Below are positions 22,960 through 33,564 of a stretch of 64,000 nucleotides of DNA, one piece after another. The first letter of the stretch is position 1. Each line of letters opens with the position of its first letter. Under the pieces are notes generated by a model. That model searched no databases. It saw only the letters and a program-made list of their open reading frames with translations, and was not told the DNA's origin. The stretch is from an uncultured Muribaculaceae bacterium. Its GTDB lineage: Bacteria > Bacteroidota > Bacteroidia > Bacteroidales > Muribaculaceae. The position numbers and the translations under genes were made by a program. Location: positions 99,858 through 163,857 of the forward strand of contig CANRPJ010000003.1 of the NCBI GenBank assembly GCA_947632485.1, written 5' to 3'.

Positions 22960-24744
22960 ATGAAAAAGAACTACGAATATCTGACGCAGCTCCGGAAGCT
23001 GATGAAAGAACGCGGCCTTGACGCCGTGGTAATTTCCGGCACAGATCCCCACCAGAGCGAATATACGCCGGCTCACTGGCTCGGTCGCGAATGGCTCACC
23101 GGATTCAGTTCGAGCAACGCCAATGCCGTGGTGCTCCCTGAGGAGGCCCACGTATGGACCGACAACCGCTATTTCATAGCCGCTGAAGAAGCCCTGAAAG
23201 ACACGGGGTTCACCATGATGCCCTACGATGGGCCGAACCCCGTAGACATGAACGACTGGATAACCGAGCACCTCAACAAAGGGCAGAAGGTAGGCATCGA
23301 CGGCACTACATTCTCGATAGCCTGGACGCAGCAGCTCGAGCAGGAGCTCAACGACAACGGCATTGAGCTCGTGACCGATTTCCAGGGTCTCGACGAGATT
23401 TGGACCGACCGCGCCCCGCGCCCGTCGGAGCCTTTGTTCGTGCACGACGAGAAGCTCGTAGGCCGCACCATGGAGCAGAATGTAGAGGAGGTGATGAAGC
23501 TCGTGAAGGCGGAGATGGCCAACGCCGTGATTCTCTCGGCGCTCGATGATATCGCTTGGGTCACCAACCTGCGCTCCACCGGCGATGTGCTCTACTCCCC
23601 CATCTTCGTGAGCTATCTCTACCTGGGTCAGGACAAGCGGGTGCTCTTTATAGATGAAGACCGACTCACGCCCGACGTGAAGGCTCACCTCGCAAAATAT
23701 AATGTGGAGACTCAGCCCTACGACAATGTGCTTAAGTTTGTGGCCGAGCTTCCGAAAACCACCCGTCTACTCATCAACCCGGCAAAGACGGCACGTGCGC
23801 TCTACGACAATGTAGGCTGCACCCCGGTGTTCGGCGGCAAGGATATCGAGAAGCTCAAGGCTATCAAGAATCCTACGATGATCGAGAATTTCAACATCGC
23901 CATGGAGAAAGATGGCGTGGCTCTCGTGAAATTCTTCAAATGGGTTGAGGAGGAGTACCCGAAGCGTCAGCTCGACGAATGGGAGCTCTGCTGCAAGCTG
24001 CGCGAGCTTCGCCTGGCCGATCCGAGCTGCCTCGACGAGAGCTTCCAGTCGATAGTTGGCTGGAACGCCAACGGCGCGCTGCCCCACTATGAGCCTGACG
24101 CAAAGACGCATTCCCCGATCGTGGGCGACGGTCTGCTGGTGGTAGACAGCGGCGGCCAGTACGTGTACGGCACTACCGACATCACCCGCACCATCGGCCT
24201 GGGCAACATCTCGCCTGAGATGATCCACGACTATACGCTGGTGCTCAAAGGCCATATCGCTCTCGCTACCGTAGTATTCCCGCAAGGCACCCGCGGCGCT
24301 CAGCTCGATATCTGCGCTCGGCGTCCGCTCTGGGAGGAAGGGAAAGCGTATTACCACGGCACGGGCCACGGCGTAGGCTTCTTCGGCAATGTGCATGAAG
24401 GCCCCCATCAGATCCGCACGCAGGAGATTCCCGTGGTGCTCGAAGCAGGCATGACCTCAAGCAATGAGCCTGGCCTCTATCTGACAGGACGCTATGGAAT
24501 CCGCATCGAGAACATGATGGTGATCGTCAACGCCATGCTCACAGAGTTCGGACAGTTCCTGAAGTTCCAGAATCTCACATGGTTCCCCTACGCCACCGAC
24601 CTGATGGATATAACGATGCTCAGCGACAAGGAGATAGAATATGTCAACAAATACCATGCCGAGGTGCTCAACCATCTGCTGCCGCTGCTGAGCGGTGATG
24701 ACGCCGCCTGGCTGGAGAATAAGTGCAAACCCATCAAACGCTGA
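22960..24744 (+). CDS. aminopeptidase P family Xaa-Pro aminopeptidase
   Basis: 594 aa; metal-site motifs VVDSGGQYVYGTTDITRT, HGTGHGVGFFGNVHEGP. Confidence 0.93.
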   Translation: MKKNYEYLTQLRKLMKERGLDAVVISGTDPHQSEYTPAHWLGREWLTGFSSSNANAVVLPEEAHVWTDNRYFIAAEEALKDTGFTMMPYDGPNPVDMNDWITEHLNKGQKVGIDGTTFSIAWTQQLEQELNDNGIELVTDFQGLDEIWTDRAPRPSEPLFVHDEKLVGRTMEQNVEEVMKLVKAEMANAVILSALDDIAWVTNLRSTGDVLYSPIFVSYLYLGQDKRVLFIDEDRLTPDVKAHLAKYNVETQPYDNVLKFVAELPKTTRLLINPAKTARALYDNVGCTPVFGGKDIEKLKAIKNPTMIENFNIAMEKDGVALVKFFKWVEEEYPKRQLDEWELCCKLRELRLADPSCLDESFQSIVGWNANGALPHYEPDAKTHSPIVGDGLLVVDSGGQYVYGTTDITRTIGLGNISPEMIHDYTLVLKGHIALATVVFPQGTRGAQLDICARRPLWEEGKAYYHGTGHGVGFFGNVHEGPHQIRTQEIPVVLEAGMTSSNEPGLYLTGRYGIRIENMMVIVNAMLTEFGQFLKFQNLTWFPYATDLMDITMLSDKEIEYVNKYHAEVLNHLLPLLSGDDAAWLENKCKPIKR

Positions 24745-24750
24745 TCAGTC

Positions 24751-25293
24751 ATGGCAATAATCAAGAGTGTAAGAGGATTCACACCGAAGATTGGGAAAAA
24801 CTGCTTTCTGGCCGATAACGCCGTAGTAGTGGGCGATGTAGTGATAGGCGACGACTGCAGCGTATGGTACAGCACCGTGCTCCGCGGCGATGTGAACTCA
24901 ATCCGCATCGGCGACCGCGTGAATATCCAGGACGGCAGCGTGCTTCATACGCTTTATGAGAAATCGACCATCGAGCTTGGCAACGATGTGAGCATCGGCC
25001 ACAACGTGGTGCTTCACGGCTGCAAGGTGCGCGACTATGCACTGATCGGCATGGGCGCCATAGTGATGGACGACGCGATAGTAGGCGAAGGCGCGCTGGT
25101 GGCCGCCGGTTCCGTGGTGCTTAGCCGCACCTACATCGGCCCTCACGAGATGTGGGCTGGAGCTCCGGCGCGGTTTGTGAAGATGGTCGAACCTGAAAAG
25201 GCGAAGGAAATGAACGTGAAGATAGCTAAAAACTATCTGATGTATTCCAAATGGTATGACCAGGAGGAGGCCGAAAAGAAGGAAAATGACTGA
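24751..25293 (+). CDS. gamma carbonic anhydrase family protein (YrdA/PaaY-like)
   Basis: Left-handed beta-helix, DDCSVWYSTVLRGDVNSIRIGDRVNIQDGSVLH. Confidence 0.9.
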   Translation: MAIIKSVRGFTPKIGKNCFLADNAVVVGDVVIGDDCSVWYSTVLRGDVNSIRIGDRVNIQDGSVLHTLYEKSTIELGNDVSIGHNVVLHGCKVRDYALIGMGAIVMDDAIVGEGALVAAGSVVLSRTYIGPHEMWAGAPARFVKMVEPEKAKEMNVKIAKNYLMYSKWYDQEEAEKKEND

Positions 25294-25331
25294 AATTGGC
25301 CGGAAAATTTTGCGAAACAACAGGGAATCCC

Positions 25332-25339
25332 TAATTTTG
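25332..25339 (+). promoter_or_regulatory. -7 element upstream of rpsU
   Basis: TAATTTTG (TAnnTTTG). Confidence 0.55.
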
Positions 25340-25371
25340 CACCGCTAAAACCAAAAACAAGCAAAAAGAAC

Positions 25372-25563
25372 ATGATAATCGTACCCGTAAAAGAAGGCGA
25401 GAACATCGAGAGAGCCCTCAAGAAATTCAAACGCAAGTTTGAGCGCACCGGCATCGTGAAAGAGCTTCGTCGCCGTCAGGCTTTTGAGAAGCCCTCCGTC
25501 ACGAACCGCAAGAAGATGGTAAAAGCCATCTACGTGCAGAAGCTGCGTCAGGCCGAGCAGTAA
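25372..25563 (+). CDS. rpsU: 30S ribosomal protein S21
   Basis: MIIVPVKEGENIERALKKFKRKFERTG. Confidence 0.96.
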   Translation: MIIVPVKEGENIERALKKFKRKFERTGIVKELRRRQAFEKPSVTNRKKMVKAIYVQKLRQAEQ

Positions 25564-25604
25564 GGACCTACTCGCCGCTTTTATCGCGACACACATAGAA
25601 AGAA

Positions 25605-25630
25605 CGCTACGGGGCGCAAGCTCCGTAGCG
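25605..25630 (+). terminator. hairpin downstream of rpsU, weak T-tail
   Basis: CGCTACGGGGCGCAAGCTCCGTAGCG. Confidence 0.5.
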
Positions 25631-25658
25631 GTTTGTCGTATCAACCCATTTTCATCTG

Positions 25659-26594
25659 ATGAAAGAGAAGAGAACCACCCCCGAATGGCTCGTGGGCTTT
25701 GAGGAGCATCTGCGCGGAGAGCTCGGACGATCTCCCCTCACCGCAGAGGCATATCTGCGCGATCTTAAGGCCTTCGCCGCCTACATGGCCGCACCTGATG
25801 GGATTAGGCATGAGGAGGTAGGAGTCAACGACGTGCGCTCTTTTCTCGCCGACAGAAGCCGTCGCGGCGACAGCGCCCGCACTCTCCGCCGCAAGACCCA
25901 GAGCCTCCGGGCCTATTTCAGATACCTCCGCCGCAGAGGCGCGACGCAGCAGAATCCGGCGGCCGACGTGATGCTCGCCAAGCCCGACAAGCCTCTGCCT
26001 GAGTTCGTGACCGCTCAGCAGATGGAGGAAATTCTCTCGGAACAACCCTCCTCAGCAGGCTGCCACACCGACAGCGTGCGCGACTCGCTGATAATCGAAC
26101 TGCTCTACTCAACCGGAATCCGCCAGGCCGAGCTTCTGGCATTGCGCGAATGCGACCTCAACGCCTCGGCCAGGGAGCTGAGAATCACCGGAAAGCGCCG
26201 GAAGCAAAGGGTGATACCGATAGCCCAGGAGATAGCTGACAAGATGGCGGCCTATCGCGAAGACCTCAAGACGCGCGGAGAGGCTCCAGAGAGTTTTTTC
26301 GAAGGATCGCCCGGGAAACCACTGAGCAAGACTACACTTTACCGTATCGTGAACAGACGCCTGGCAGGAGCGAACTGCCCGCAGAAGAGTCCGCACACCT
26401 TGCGCCATACTTTCGCTACCGCGATGCTCAACAATGGAGCGGATCTCAACACGGTAAAGGAGTTTCTCGGGCACTCCCGGCTGGATACGACCCAGATCTA
26501 TACTCATGTATCGTTTGCGGAAATGAAACGGGCTTACTCAGGGGCTCACCCGCGCAGCCAAAAGGCTGAAAAAGACGCTGAAGCAAAAAAATAG
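25659..26594 (+). CDS. tyrosine recombinase XerC/XerD family (chromosomal)
   Basis: STGIRQAELLAL (Arg I), HTLRHTFATAMLNNGADLNTVKEFLGHSRLDTTQIYTHV. Confidence 0.93.
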   Translation: MKEKRTTPEWLVGFEEHLRGELGRSPLTAEAYLRDLKAFAAYMAAPDGIRHEEVGVNDVRSFLADRSRRGDSARTLRRKTQSLRAYFRYLRRRGATQQNPAADVMLAKPDKPLPEFVTAQQMEEILSEQPSSAGCHTDSVRDSLIIELLYSTGIRQAELLALRECDLNASARELRITGKRRKQRVIPIAQEIADKMAAYREDLKTRGEAPESFFEGSPGKPLSKTTLYRIVNRRLAGANCPQKSPHTLRHTFATAMLNNGADLNTVKEFLGHSRLDTTQIYTHVSFAEMKRAYSGAHPRSQKAEKDAEAKK

Positions 26595-26628
26595 CAGCCC
26601 GGAGCCTGAAAAAACGCCGGAAATTTGT

Positions 26629-26636
26629 TATCTTTG
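26629..26636 (+). promoter_or_regulatory. -7 element upstream of hpf
   Basis: TATCTTTG. Confidence 0.55.
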
Positions 26637-26668
26637 TAGATAATAACCCAACAAAAAAATCGAAAGCC

Positions 26669-26962
26669 ATGGAAGTAAAGATCAAAGCGATTCATTTCGA
26701 CATCACCGACAAACTTACGGCCTTCATCAACAAGAAAGTAGATAAGCTGGCACGCCGCTACCCCGACCTTCAGGAGGTAGAGGCCACTCTGAAGGTGGTT
26801 AAGCCGGAGACGGCAATGAATAAGGAAGCCGGTGTGAAAATAAGTGTGCCCGGAGCTGAAGACCTCTTTGCCTCCAAAACAGCCGACAGCTTCGAGGAGG
26901 CTCTGGATCTCTGTCTGGAAGGGCTTGAGAAGCAGTTGGAGAAACTGAAAAGCCGCAGGTGA
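26669..26962 (+). CDS. hpf: HPF/RaiA ribosome-associated inhibition/hibernation factor
   Basis: MEVKIKAIHFDITDKLTAFINKKVDKLARRYPDLQEVE. Confidence 0.9.
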   Translation: MEVKIKAIHFDITDKLTAFINKKVDKLARRYPDLQEVEATLKVVKPETAMNKEAGVKISVPGAEDLFASKTADSFEEALDLCLEGLEKQLEKLKSRR

Positions 26963-26973
26963 CCCCAGGCGCT

Positions 26974-27405
26974 ATGATGAAGCGCAACAGCGTAGCTGAC
27001 ACATACATTGTTGACTTCCCCGCGGTGACGGACCCGCGGGGAAGCCTCACCTTTGCTGAGAGCGGTAAGGAGTTGCCCTTCACGGTTAAACGAATGTTCT
27101 GCATCTACGATGTGAAGCCCGGAATGACCCGCGGCGGCCATGGGCACAGGGAATCGCAGATGCTGATAACCGCCGCTGCCGGGAGCTTTCGCGTAAAAGC
27201 CTACGACGGCGAGACAGAGGTGGAATTTCTGCTTGACTCCCCTGCGAAGGGTCTGTACGTGCCGACCGGAATTTGGACCATTTTGGAGAGCTTCTCGCCG
27301 GGTGCGGTGTGCGTGGTGCTGAGCGACACGGCCTACGATGCCTCCGAATATCTCCACTCGCGCGAAGAGTTTGAGACTTGGCGATCAGGAGGGAAAGCGG
27401 AGTAA
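26974..27405 (+). CDS. FdtA/QdtA-type dTDP-sugar 3,4-ketoisomerase (WxcM-like cupin)
   Basis: DPRGSLTFAESGKELPFTVKRMFCIYDV; HGHRESQMLI. Confidence 0.85.
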   Translation: MMKRNSVADTYIVDFPAVTDPRGSLTFAESGKELPFTVKRMFCIYDVKPGMTRGGHGHRESQMLITAAAGSFRVKAYDGETEVEFLLDSPAKGLYVPTGIWTILESFSPGAVCVVLSDTAYDASEYLHSREEFETWRSGGKAE

Positions 27406-27415
27406 ACCAACGGCA

Positions 27416-28513
27416 ATGCGAATACCGTTTCTCGATCTGGCCAAGGCCAATGCCCCTCTGATGCCTGAATTAGCTGAAGCCGCAGCCAGAGTGATCCGGT
27501 CTGGACGCTATCTGGGCGGAACTGAAACGGCGGCTCTGGAGAGCGAGATGGCCGCGCTCTGCGGAAAGCGGGGAGCGGTGGCGGTAAGCAATGGTCTCGA
27601 TGCGCTGCGGCTGATAGTGCGCTCATGGGTGGATTTCGGGAAGCTGCGTGAGGGCGATGAAGTGATAGTGCCCGCCAACACCTACATCGCCTCTGTGCTC
27701 CCGCTTACGGAGTTCGGGCTGCGTGCTGTGCCCGTAGATCCTTCGGAGAAGACACTGAACCTCGACGAGGAGGGAATCAGCAAGGCTCTTTCGGGCCGAA
27801 CCAGAGCCGTGATGCTCGTGCATCTCTACGGAACTCCGGCAACTACACCCGGTTTCGCAGCGAGACTGCGCGGAGAGGGACTGATGGTGATTGAAGATTG
27901 CGCGCAAGCTATTGGAGCCTCTATCGGCGGTAAGCCCGTAGGGGGTTGGGGCGATGCGGCTGCCTTCAGCTTCTATCCGACGAAGAATATCGGCGCGCTT
28001 GGCGATGCAGGAGCTGTAGTTTCTGATGATGAAGAGCTTCTCGCCTACGTGAGAGCACTTGCCAATTACGGTTCCGACAGAAGGTACCATAATATAGCGC
28101 AGGGGTATAACTGCCGTATGGACGAGATTCAGGCAGCCATGCTCCGCGTGAAGCTCCGCCATCTGGATCAGGAGACGAGGCGCCGACAACGAGTGGCTGA
28201 CGCCTATAGAAACATAATAAAGCATCCGGAGGTAACGCTCCCGATGCATGAGGAGAGCGCGGTTCAGGTGTGGCATCAATATCCGGTGCTCTGCCGCCGG
28301 CGTGATGAGCTGCGCCGCTATCTGGAGGGAAAGGGAGTAGGCACAGATGTGCACTATCCAGAGCCCTTCTACCAGCAACCGTGCTATCAGGGCTTATTTG
28401 AAGGCCAATGGCCGGTGACCGACAGGATATGTCGCGAGATTGTAAGCCTGCCTATCGGATCGGTCTCCCCCGCCGAGGCTGAAGAGATAGGCCTCCTCAT
28501 AAACCAATTCTAA
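27416..28513 (+). CDS. DegT/DnrJ/EryC1/StrS sugar aminotransferase (FdtB-like)
   Basis: MRIPFLDLAKAN...VIEDCAQAIGASIGGKPVGGWGDAAAFSFYPTKNIGALGDAGAV. Confidence 0.93.
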   Translation: MRIPFLDLAKANAPLMPELAEAAARVIRSGRYLGGTETAALESEMAALCGKRGAVAVSNGLDALRLIVRSWVDFGKLREGDEVIVPANTYIASVLPLTEFGLRAVPVDPSEKTLNLDEEGISKALSGRTRAVMLVHLYGTPATTPGFAARLRGEGLMVIEDCAQAIGASIGGKPVGGWGDAAAFSFYPTKNIGALGDAGAVVSDDEELLAYVRALANYGSDRRYHNIAQGYNCRMDEIQAAMLRVKLRHLDQETRRRQRVADAYRNIIKHPEVTLPMHEESAVQVWHQYPVLCRRRDELRRYLEGKGVGTDVHYPEPFYQQPCYQGLFEGQWPVTDRICREIVSLPIGSVSPAEAEEIGLLINQF

Positions 28514-28525
28514 AATATTAAGCAC

Positions 28526-29536
28526 ATGAAGAAAACCTGGGTAATAGCATGCGGCATAATAGTGATTCTTCTCATTGCGGGTTCATTGCTAATGGGTCCG
28601 CTATTCCTGACAGCTAAAACCGCCTCGCTGATCAAGATTCCGAAAAATGCCACCAAAGAGGTGATGAAGGAGCAGCTTACGAGCACTTTCGGCCCCTGGT
28701 ACGCATCGGGAATACTTCGTGCGGCCGATCTGATTGGCACTGACTTCTCTACGCGCCATGGTGCCTACATGATTGAAGAGGGCACAGCTGCCTGGCAAGC
28801 GGCCAGAACGCTGCTGAGGGGCGCACAGACACCCGTGAAGCTCACCTTGACCGGCTCCCGCACCCCGGAAGATCTGGCGCAACAGATAGCATCCAAGCTT
28901 GATTTCCCGGCTGAGGAGCTGCTGAAAGCGATGTCGGACACGACAACTCTCGACCGCTACGGCCTCACCGCAGCGCAGGCGCCGGCATTGTTTCTCAATG
29001 ACACCTACGAGGTGTGGTGGTCGTCTACGCCAGAAGAAGTGATCGCAAAGATGGGTGCGAACTATAACCGGGTGTGGAACGCCGAACGACTGGCGAAAGC
29101 TGAGGCACTGGGACTGACACCTGCCGAGGTGACTACGATAGCCTCGATTGTCGACGAGGAGACTAATGCCAAATCGGAGAAAGGCAAGGTTGGCCGCCTC
29201 TACATAAACCGACTGAAGAAGGGAATGCCCCTCCAGGCAGATCCTACGGTGAGATATGCCGTAGGCAACTTCTCACTGCGGCGTATCACCGGCGCCCACC
29301 TGAAAACCCAGTCGCCCTATAACACCTACCTGCACAACGGATTACCGCCGGGACCTATTCGTACCGTAGGAACCGATACGATCGATGCGGTGCTCGACAG
29401 CAAGCCCTCCGATGACCTTTTCATGTGCGCAAAGGAGGATTTCTCCGGCACTCACAATTTCGCCTCTACCTACGCCGAACACCGCCGCAACGCGGCACGC
29501 TATCAGGCAGCCCTCAATAGCCGCGGAATCCGATAG
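28526..29536 (+). CDS. mltG: endolytic transglycosylase MltG
   Basis: IASIVDEETNAKSEKGKVGRLYINRLKKGMPLQADPTVRYA; YNTYLHNGLPPGPI. Confidence 0.93.
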   Translation: MKKTWVIACGIIVILLIAGSLLMGPLFLTAKTASLIKIPKNATKEVMKEQLTSTFGPWYASGILRAADLIGTDFSTRHGAYMIEEGTAAWQAARTLLRGAQTPVKLTLTGSRTPEDLAQQIASKLDFPAEELLKAMSDTTTLDRYGLTAAQAPALFLNDTYEVWWSSTPEEVIAKMGANYNRVWNAERLAKAEALGLTPAEVTTIASIVDEETNAKSEKGKVGRLYINRLKKGMPLQADPTVRYAVGNFSLRRITGAHLKTQSPYNTYLHNGLPPGPIRTVGTDTIDAVLDSKPSDDLFMCAKEDFSGTHNFASTYAEHRRNAARYQAALNSRGIR

Positions 29537-29583
29537 AACCCTCAGCCCGGGAAAGGCGTTATCTTTGAAAAGGAGATTCGATT

Positions 29584-29790
29584 ATGGATACTGTTTTATT
29601 TCGCCAATACTCATCGATGGCCGATGCCTGCATAGCTCAGGGGCGGCTGCGGGCCGCAGGCATACACTGCAGAATCCAGCAAAGCGCCATGAACAGTCTG
29701 CTTGGCGGAGGCATGGTTGACGGCGGGGTGCAGCTCTTCGTAAAGGCCGACCAGCTTGAAGAAGCCTCGAGAGTGCTGGGAAATCAGTAA
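29584..29790 (+). CDS. DUF2007-like small protein
   Basis: MDTVLFRQYSSMADACIAQGRLRAAGIHCRIQ...GGVQLFVKADQLEEASRVL. Confidence 0.7.
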   Translation: MDTVLFRQYSSMADACIAQGRLRAAGIHCRIQQSAMNSLLGGGMVDGGVQLFVKADQLEEASRVLGNQ

Positions 29791-29846
29791 TGAAAGAGAT
29801 AAGCGACAACCGTAGGAAAGGGAATTTTTACTAATTTTGCCACTCC

Positions 29847-31010
29847 ATGGCGAAAAGATTGTTCCTATGGCTTCTTATGCTCCTGTGGCTTCCTGCCACG
29901 GGTGCTTTTGCGTATTCTGCCGGAAGCATGGAGCCAAATCTGAACGTTGAGGCGAAGATGCCCGGAAAGCTGATTCCCGACAGTCTTGCCACCGATACGA
30001 CAAAGGCCGACATGAACTGGTGGCATCTTCTGAAAAAGGGGAAACTTAACCTTTATGATCCGGCGGTAGAATACCCTAAATTTCTTGGATTCTGTGTCGA
30101 CGTGTACCGCTGGGGTGACAAGGCCTTCAATTCCTACGATACCACCTATGTGAAGCCAACAGGACGACGCTGGAAAGCGATGCTGAGAAGCAGTAATTGG
30201 GTTGACAGTTATGCGATCAATCTCGACCAGAACCACGTGTTCATGCTCTCCAACATCGTGGCCAATTTAGGTTTCTACGTTTCATATATGGCGGTGAGTG
30301 TGGGCTATGAGCTCGATATGACCAATGTGATCGGCAATCAGCCGATGAATCATAAGAAGCTGGACTTCAGTTTCAATTGCGCCCGCTTCTCGATCGATGC
30401 CTATTTCCAGGAAAATACGGGAGGCACATACCTGCGGCGGTTCAATAATTACGACAATGGTCGCTTCTTCAAATATTATCTTGAAAATCTGCGACTTCAG
30501 GCTTACGGTATAGACCTCTACTACTACTTCAACAATCGCCACTACTCTCAGGCTGCCGCCTATAATTTCGGACGCTATCAGGTAAAGAGTTCCGGCTCAC
30601 TGATCACCGGCCTATCACTCTACAGCCAGAACCTCAGTTTCGATTTCAACTCGCTTCCGGAAGATATGAAGAGCCATTTCGGTCTCGATGATCTCGACTT
30701 CAGGTTTCACTACAATGATTATTGCCTCATCGTAGGCTACGGCTACAACTGGGTTTTCGCAAAAAATTGTCTCTTCAATATCTGTGCCCTACCCACCATC
30801 GGCTATAAGCATTGCTTTGAGGACTGCGTAGGAGGCAAACGCGATATATTCTCGGCCAATATCAAGGGAACGATGTCGGTAACCTACGCAAAGGGAGACT
30901 TTTTCGCCGGTCTCGTAGCGAAAATGGACGGTCACGCCTTCTTCGGCCACAACTACTCTCTATTCAATTCGATAGAGAGCGTCACAGCAAGCGTCGGCGT
31001 CCGCTTCTGA
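29847..31010 (+). CDS. DUF4421-like outer-membrane/exported protein
   Basis: Signal peptide; beta-rich sequence ending in aromatic-terminated strand. Confidence 0.65.
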   Translation: MAKRLFLWLLMLLWLPATGAFAYSAGSMEPNLNVEAKMPGKLIPDSLATDTTKADMNWWHLLKKGKLNLYDPAVEYPKFLGFCVDVYRWGDKAFNSYDTTYVKPTGRRWKAMLRSSNWVDSYAINLDQNHVFMLSNIVANLGFYVSYMAVSVGYELDMTNVIGNQPMNHKKLDFSFNCARFSIDAYFQENTGGTYLRRFNNYDNGRFFKYYLENLRLQAYGIDLYYYFNNRHYSQAAAYNFGRYQVKSSGSLITGLSLYSQNLSFDFNSLPEDMKSHFGLDDLDFRFHYNDYCLIVGYGYNWVFAKNCLFNICALPTIGYKHCFEDCVGGKRDIFSANIKGTMSVTYAKGDFFAGLVAKMDGHAFFGHNYSLFNSIESVTASVGVRF

Positions 31011-31076
31011 CAACGGCAAAAGTGACTCAAACTGCGGCCCACCCACCCCTTCTTCTACACAACTAATTAATTGATT

Positions 31077-31106
31077 GGCGGGGCGACGCATCCGCATCGC
31101 CCCGCC
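31077..31106. terminator. GC-rich hairpin between convergent genes
   Basis: GGCGGGGCGA cgcatccgca TCGCCCCGCC, perfect 10-bp stem; no clear T-run. Confidence 0.5.
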
Positions 31107-31136
31107 GGGAGTCTGTATCAGAATAAAGTGGAATTT

Positions 31137-33407
31137 TTACTCCTGATTTTCGCGTGAACGCGGCTTACGAGCCTCAAAGCGGCGTCCGGTGCCTTCGCGG
31201 CGGGGACGGTCACCGTCGCGACGCGGCGCACGGGGAGCACGCTCACGCTCCACATAGCCTTCCGGCTTGGGAAGCAACGCACGACGCGAAAGACGATACT
31301 TGCCCGTCTTCTTATCGACCTCAATCAGTTTCACGGTAATCTTGTCGCCCTCCTTAAGTCCGCTGGCTGCCATGTCGTCGAGGCGCTCCCAGGCGATCTC
31401 GCTGATGTGGAGCAGACCATCGCGTCCGGGCATAAACTCAACGAATGCACCGAAGTCGAGAATCGAGCGCACGGTGCCTTCGTAGGTCTCTCCCTCTTCG
31501 GGAATTGCCACGATAGCCTTGATCTTGGCCAGAGCAGCGTCGATACCGCTCTTATCTTTAGAAGCGATCTCTACGCGTCCTACTCCGGTCTCCTCGTCTT
31601 CATCGATCGAGATGGTTGTGCCGGTTTCTTCCTGAATACCCTGGATTACCTTGCCCTGAGGACCGATTACGGCGCCGATCATCTCCTTCGGAATCTCAAT
31701 CGTAGTGATACGCGGCACGTGTGGCTTATAGTCCTCACGAGCCTCAGGAATCGTCTGTTCGATGATATTGAGGATGTGGAGGCGTCCCTGACGGGCCTGC
31801 TCCAGTGCCTTCTCAAGAATCTCGTAGCTGAGGCCGTCACACTTAATGTCCATCTGAGTGGCTGTAATGCCCTCGCGAGTACCGGTCACCTTGAAGTCCA
31901 TATCGCCGAGATGATCCTCATCGCCGAGGATATCGGAGAGCACGGCATACTTCACATTACCGGTATCCGAGATAAGACCCATTGCCACACCGGCTACGGG
32001 GCGCTTCATCTTCACACCGGCATCGAGCAGCGAAAGAGTACCTCCGCATACGGTAGCCATCGAAGAGGAGCCGTTGCTCTCCAGAATATCGGATACGATA
32101 CGGCAGGTGTAGGGGAAATTATCAGGGAACATTCTCTTCAGAGCGCGGTGGGCAAGATTGCCATGGCCTACTTCACGACGGCCTACTCCGCGCTGAGGAC
32201 GAGCCTCGCCGGTGGAGAAGGGAGGGAAATTATAGTGGAGCAGGAAGCGCTCTTTGCTCTGGTTAAGCACATCGTCTACGATCTTCTCGTCAGCGGTGGT
32301 TCCGAGAGTGGTGGTCACCAGAGCCTGAGTCTCACCGCGGGTGAACACAGCTGCTCCGTGAGGACCCGGAAGATAGTCAACCTCACACCAGATCGGGCGG
32401 ATTTCGGTAGTCTTACGGCCATCGAGACGCACTCCTTCATCGAGCACACAGCGGCGCATAGCCTCCTTCTCAACATCATGGTAGTAGCGCTTAACCATCG
32501 CCACGCGCTGATCCTCAGTATATTTCTCAAGCTGCTCCTCGGTCATCGGCGGAAGCTGCTCGATATATTCATCGCATATAGCCTTGAAGCTTTCAGCACG
32601 CCAGTGCTTGTCGGCGTTGCCCTGACGAGCTATCGCATAAGCCTTGTCATAGCACTTAGCCTTCACGTCGGCACGAAGCTCATCGTCGTTGATCTCATGG
32701 TTATATTCGCGCTTGGTCTCCTTGCCGGCTTCCTTCATGAGCTCTATCTGAGCCAGACAGTGCTTCTTGATTTCAGCGTGAGCCACCTTCAGGGCCTCCA
32801 GAAGGTCAGCCTCGCTCACCTCGTTCATTTCGCCCTCCACCATCATGATGTTATCATAGGTGGCGCCTACCATCAGCTCGATGTCGGCACGGTCAATCTG
32901 ATCGAAAGTCGGGTTGATCACCCATTCGCCGTCGACGCGCGCAACGCGCACCTCGGAAATAGGACCGTTGAACGGCACGTCGCTACAAGCCAGAGCAGCT
33001 GAAGCCGCGATACCGGCCAGAGCATCAGGAGCATCGTTTTCGTCGGCGGAATAAAGGGTAACGTTTACGAAAGTCTCAGCGTGGTAGTTATCAGGGAAAA
33101 GCGGACGGAGCACGCGATCCACCAGACGCGAGGTCAGGATCTCATAGTCGCTTGCGCGTCCCTCTCTCTTGAGGAAGCCGCCGGGATAGCGGCCGATAGA
33201 TGCATATTTCTCTTTATACTCCACGGTGAGGGGCATGAAATCGACACCCTCGTTGGCATCTTTCGCGGAGCATACTGTGGCGAGGAGCATGGTATTGCCC
33301 ATACGCACCTCAACCGCACCATCGGCCTGCTTTGCGAGCTTGCCGGTCTCGATAGTAATCGTGCGGCCGTCGCCCAGCTCGATGGTTTTCTTCACTGGTT
33401 TCAACAT
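31137..33407 (-). CDS. pnp: polyribonucleotide nucleotidyltransferase (PNPase)
   Basis: 756 aa, RNase PH x2, KH ([20 protein letters not shown]), S1. Confidence 0.97.
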   Translation of the reverse strand: MLKPVKKTIELGDGRTITIETGKLAKQADGAVEVRMGNTMLLATVCSAKDANEGVDFMPLTVEYKEKYASIGRYPGGFLKREGRASDYEILTSRLVDRVLRPLFPDNYHAETFVNVTLYSADENDAPDALAGIAASAALACSDVPFNGPISEVRVARVDGEWVINPTFDQIDRADIELMVGATYDNIMMVEGEMNEVSEADLLEALKVAHAEIKKHCLAQIELMKEAGKETKREYNHEINDDELRADVKAKCYDKAYAIARQGNADKHWRAESFKAICDEYIEQLPPMTEEQLEKYTEDQRVAMVKRYYHDVEKEAMRRCVLDEGVRLDGRKTTEIRPIWCEVDYLPGPHGAAVFTRGETQALVTTTLGTTADEKIVDDVLNQSKERFLLHYNFPPFSTGEARPQRGVGRREVGHGNLAHRALKRMFPDNFPYTCRIVSDILESNGSSSMATVCGGTLSLLDAGVKMKRPVAGVAMGLISDTGNVKYAVLSDILGDEDHLGDMDFKVTGTREGITATQMDIKCDGLSYEILEKALEQARQGRLHILNIIEQTIPEAREDYKPHVPRITTIEIPKEMIGAVIGPQGKVIQGIQEETGTTISIDEDEETGVGRVEIASKDKSGIDAALAKIKAIVAIPEEGETYEGTVRSILDFGAFVEFMPGRDGLLHISEIAWERLDDMAASGLKEGDKITVKLIEVDKKTGKYRLSRRALLPKPEGYVERERAPRAPRRDGDRPRREGTGRRFEARKPRSRENQE

Positions 33408-33446
33408 AAAACTTGCTTTCTAAATATCTTCTACTCGTAAAATCGT

Positions 33447-33455
33447 GCAAAGTTA
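33447..33455 (-). promoter_or_regulatory. -7 element upstream of pnp
   Basis: Minus strand TAACTTTGC. Confidence 0.55.
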
Positions 33456-33511
33456 CGAATTTTGCCCCACATAAGCGCCTTAACAAACGCTAAAAATACC
33501 CCTCGAGCAAC

Positions 33512-33544
33512 AAAAAAAGACGGGTTGCTGGCCCGTCCTTTTTT
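33512..33544. terminator. bidirectional intrinsic terminator
   Basis: AAAAAAAGACGGG ttgctgg CCCGTCCTTTTTT. Confidence 0.8.
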
Positions 33545-33564
33545 CTTTTGTCTGCTATCCGGAA

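Noticed and set aside
22429-23688. 419-aa minus-strand ORF
   Set aside because: Antisense to aminopeptidase P and out of frame with the DUF486 gene; no domain.
25659-26594. second mobile element, suggested by the recombinase
   Set aside because: Canonical XerC/D next to rpsU and hpf, a usual Bacteroidales housekeeping arrangement, with no att-like repeats.
31407-33002. 531-aa plus-strand ORF
   Set aside because: Antisense shadow of pnp.
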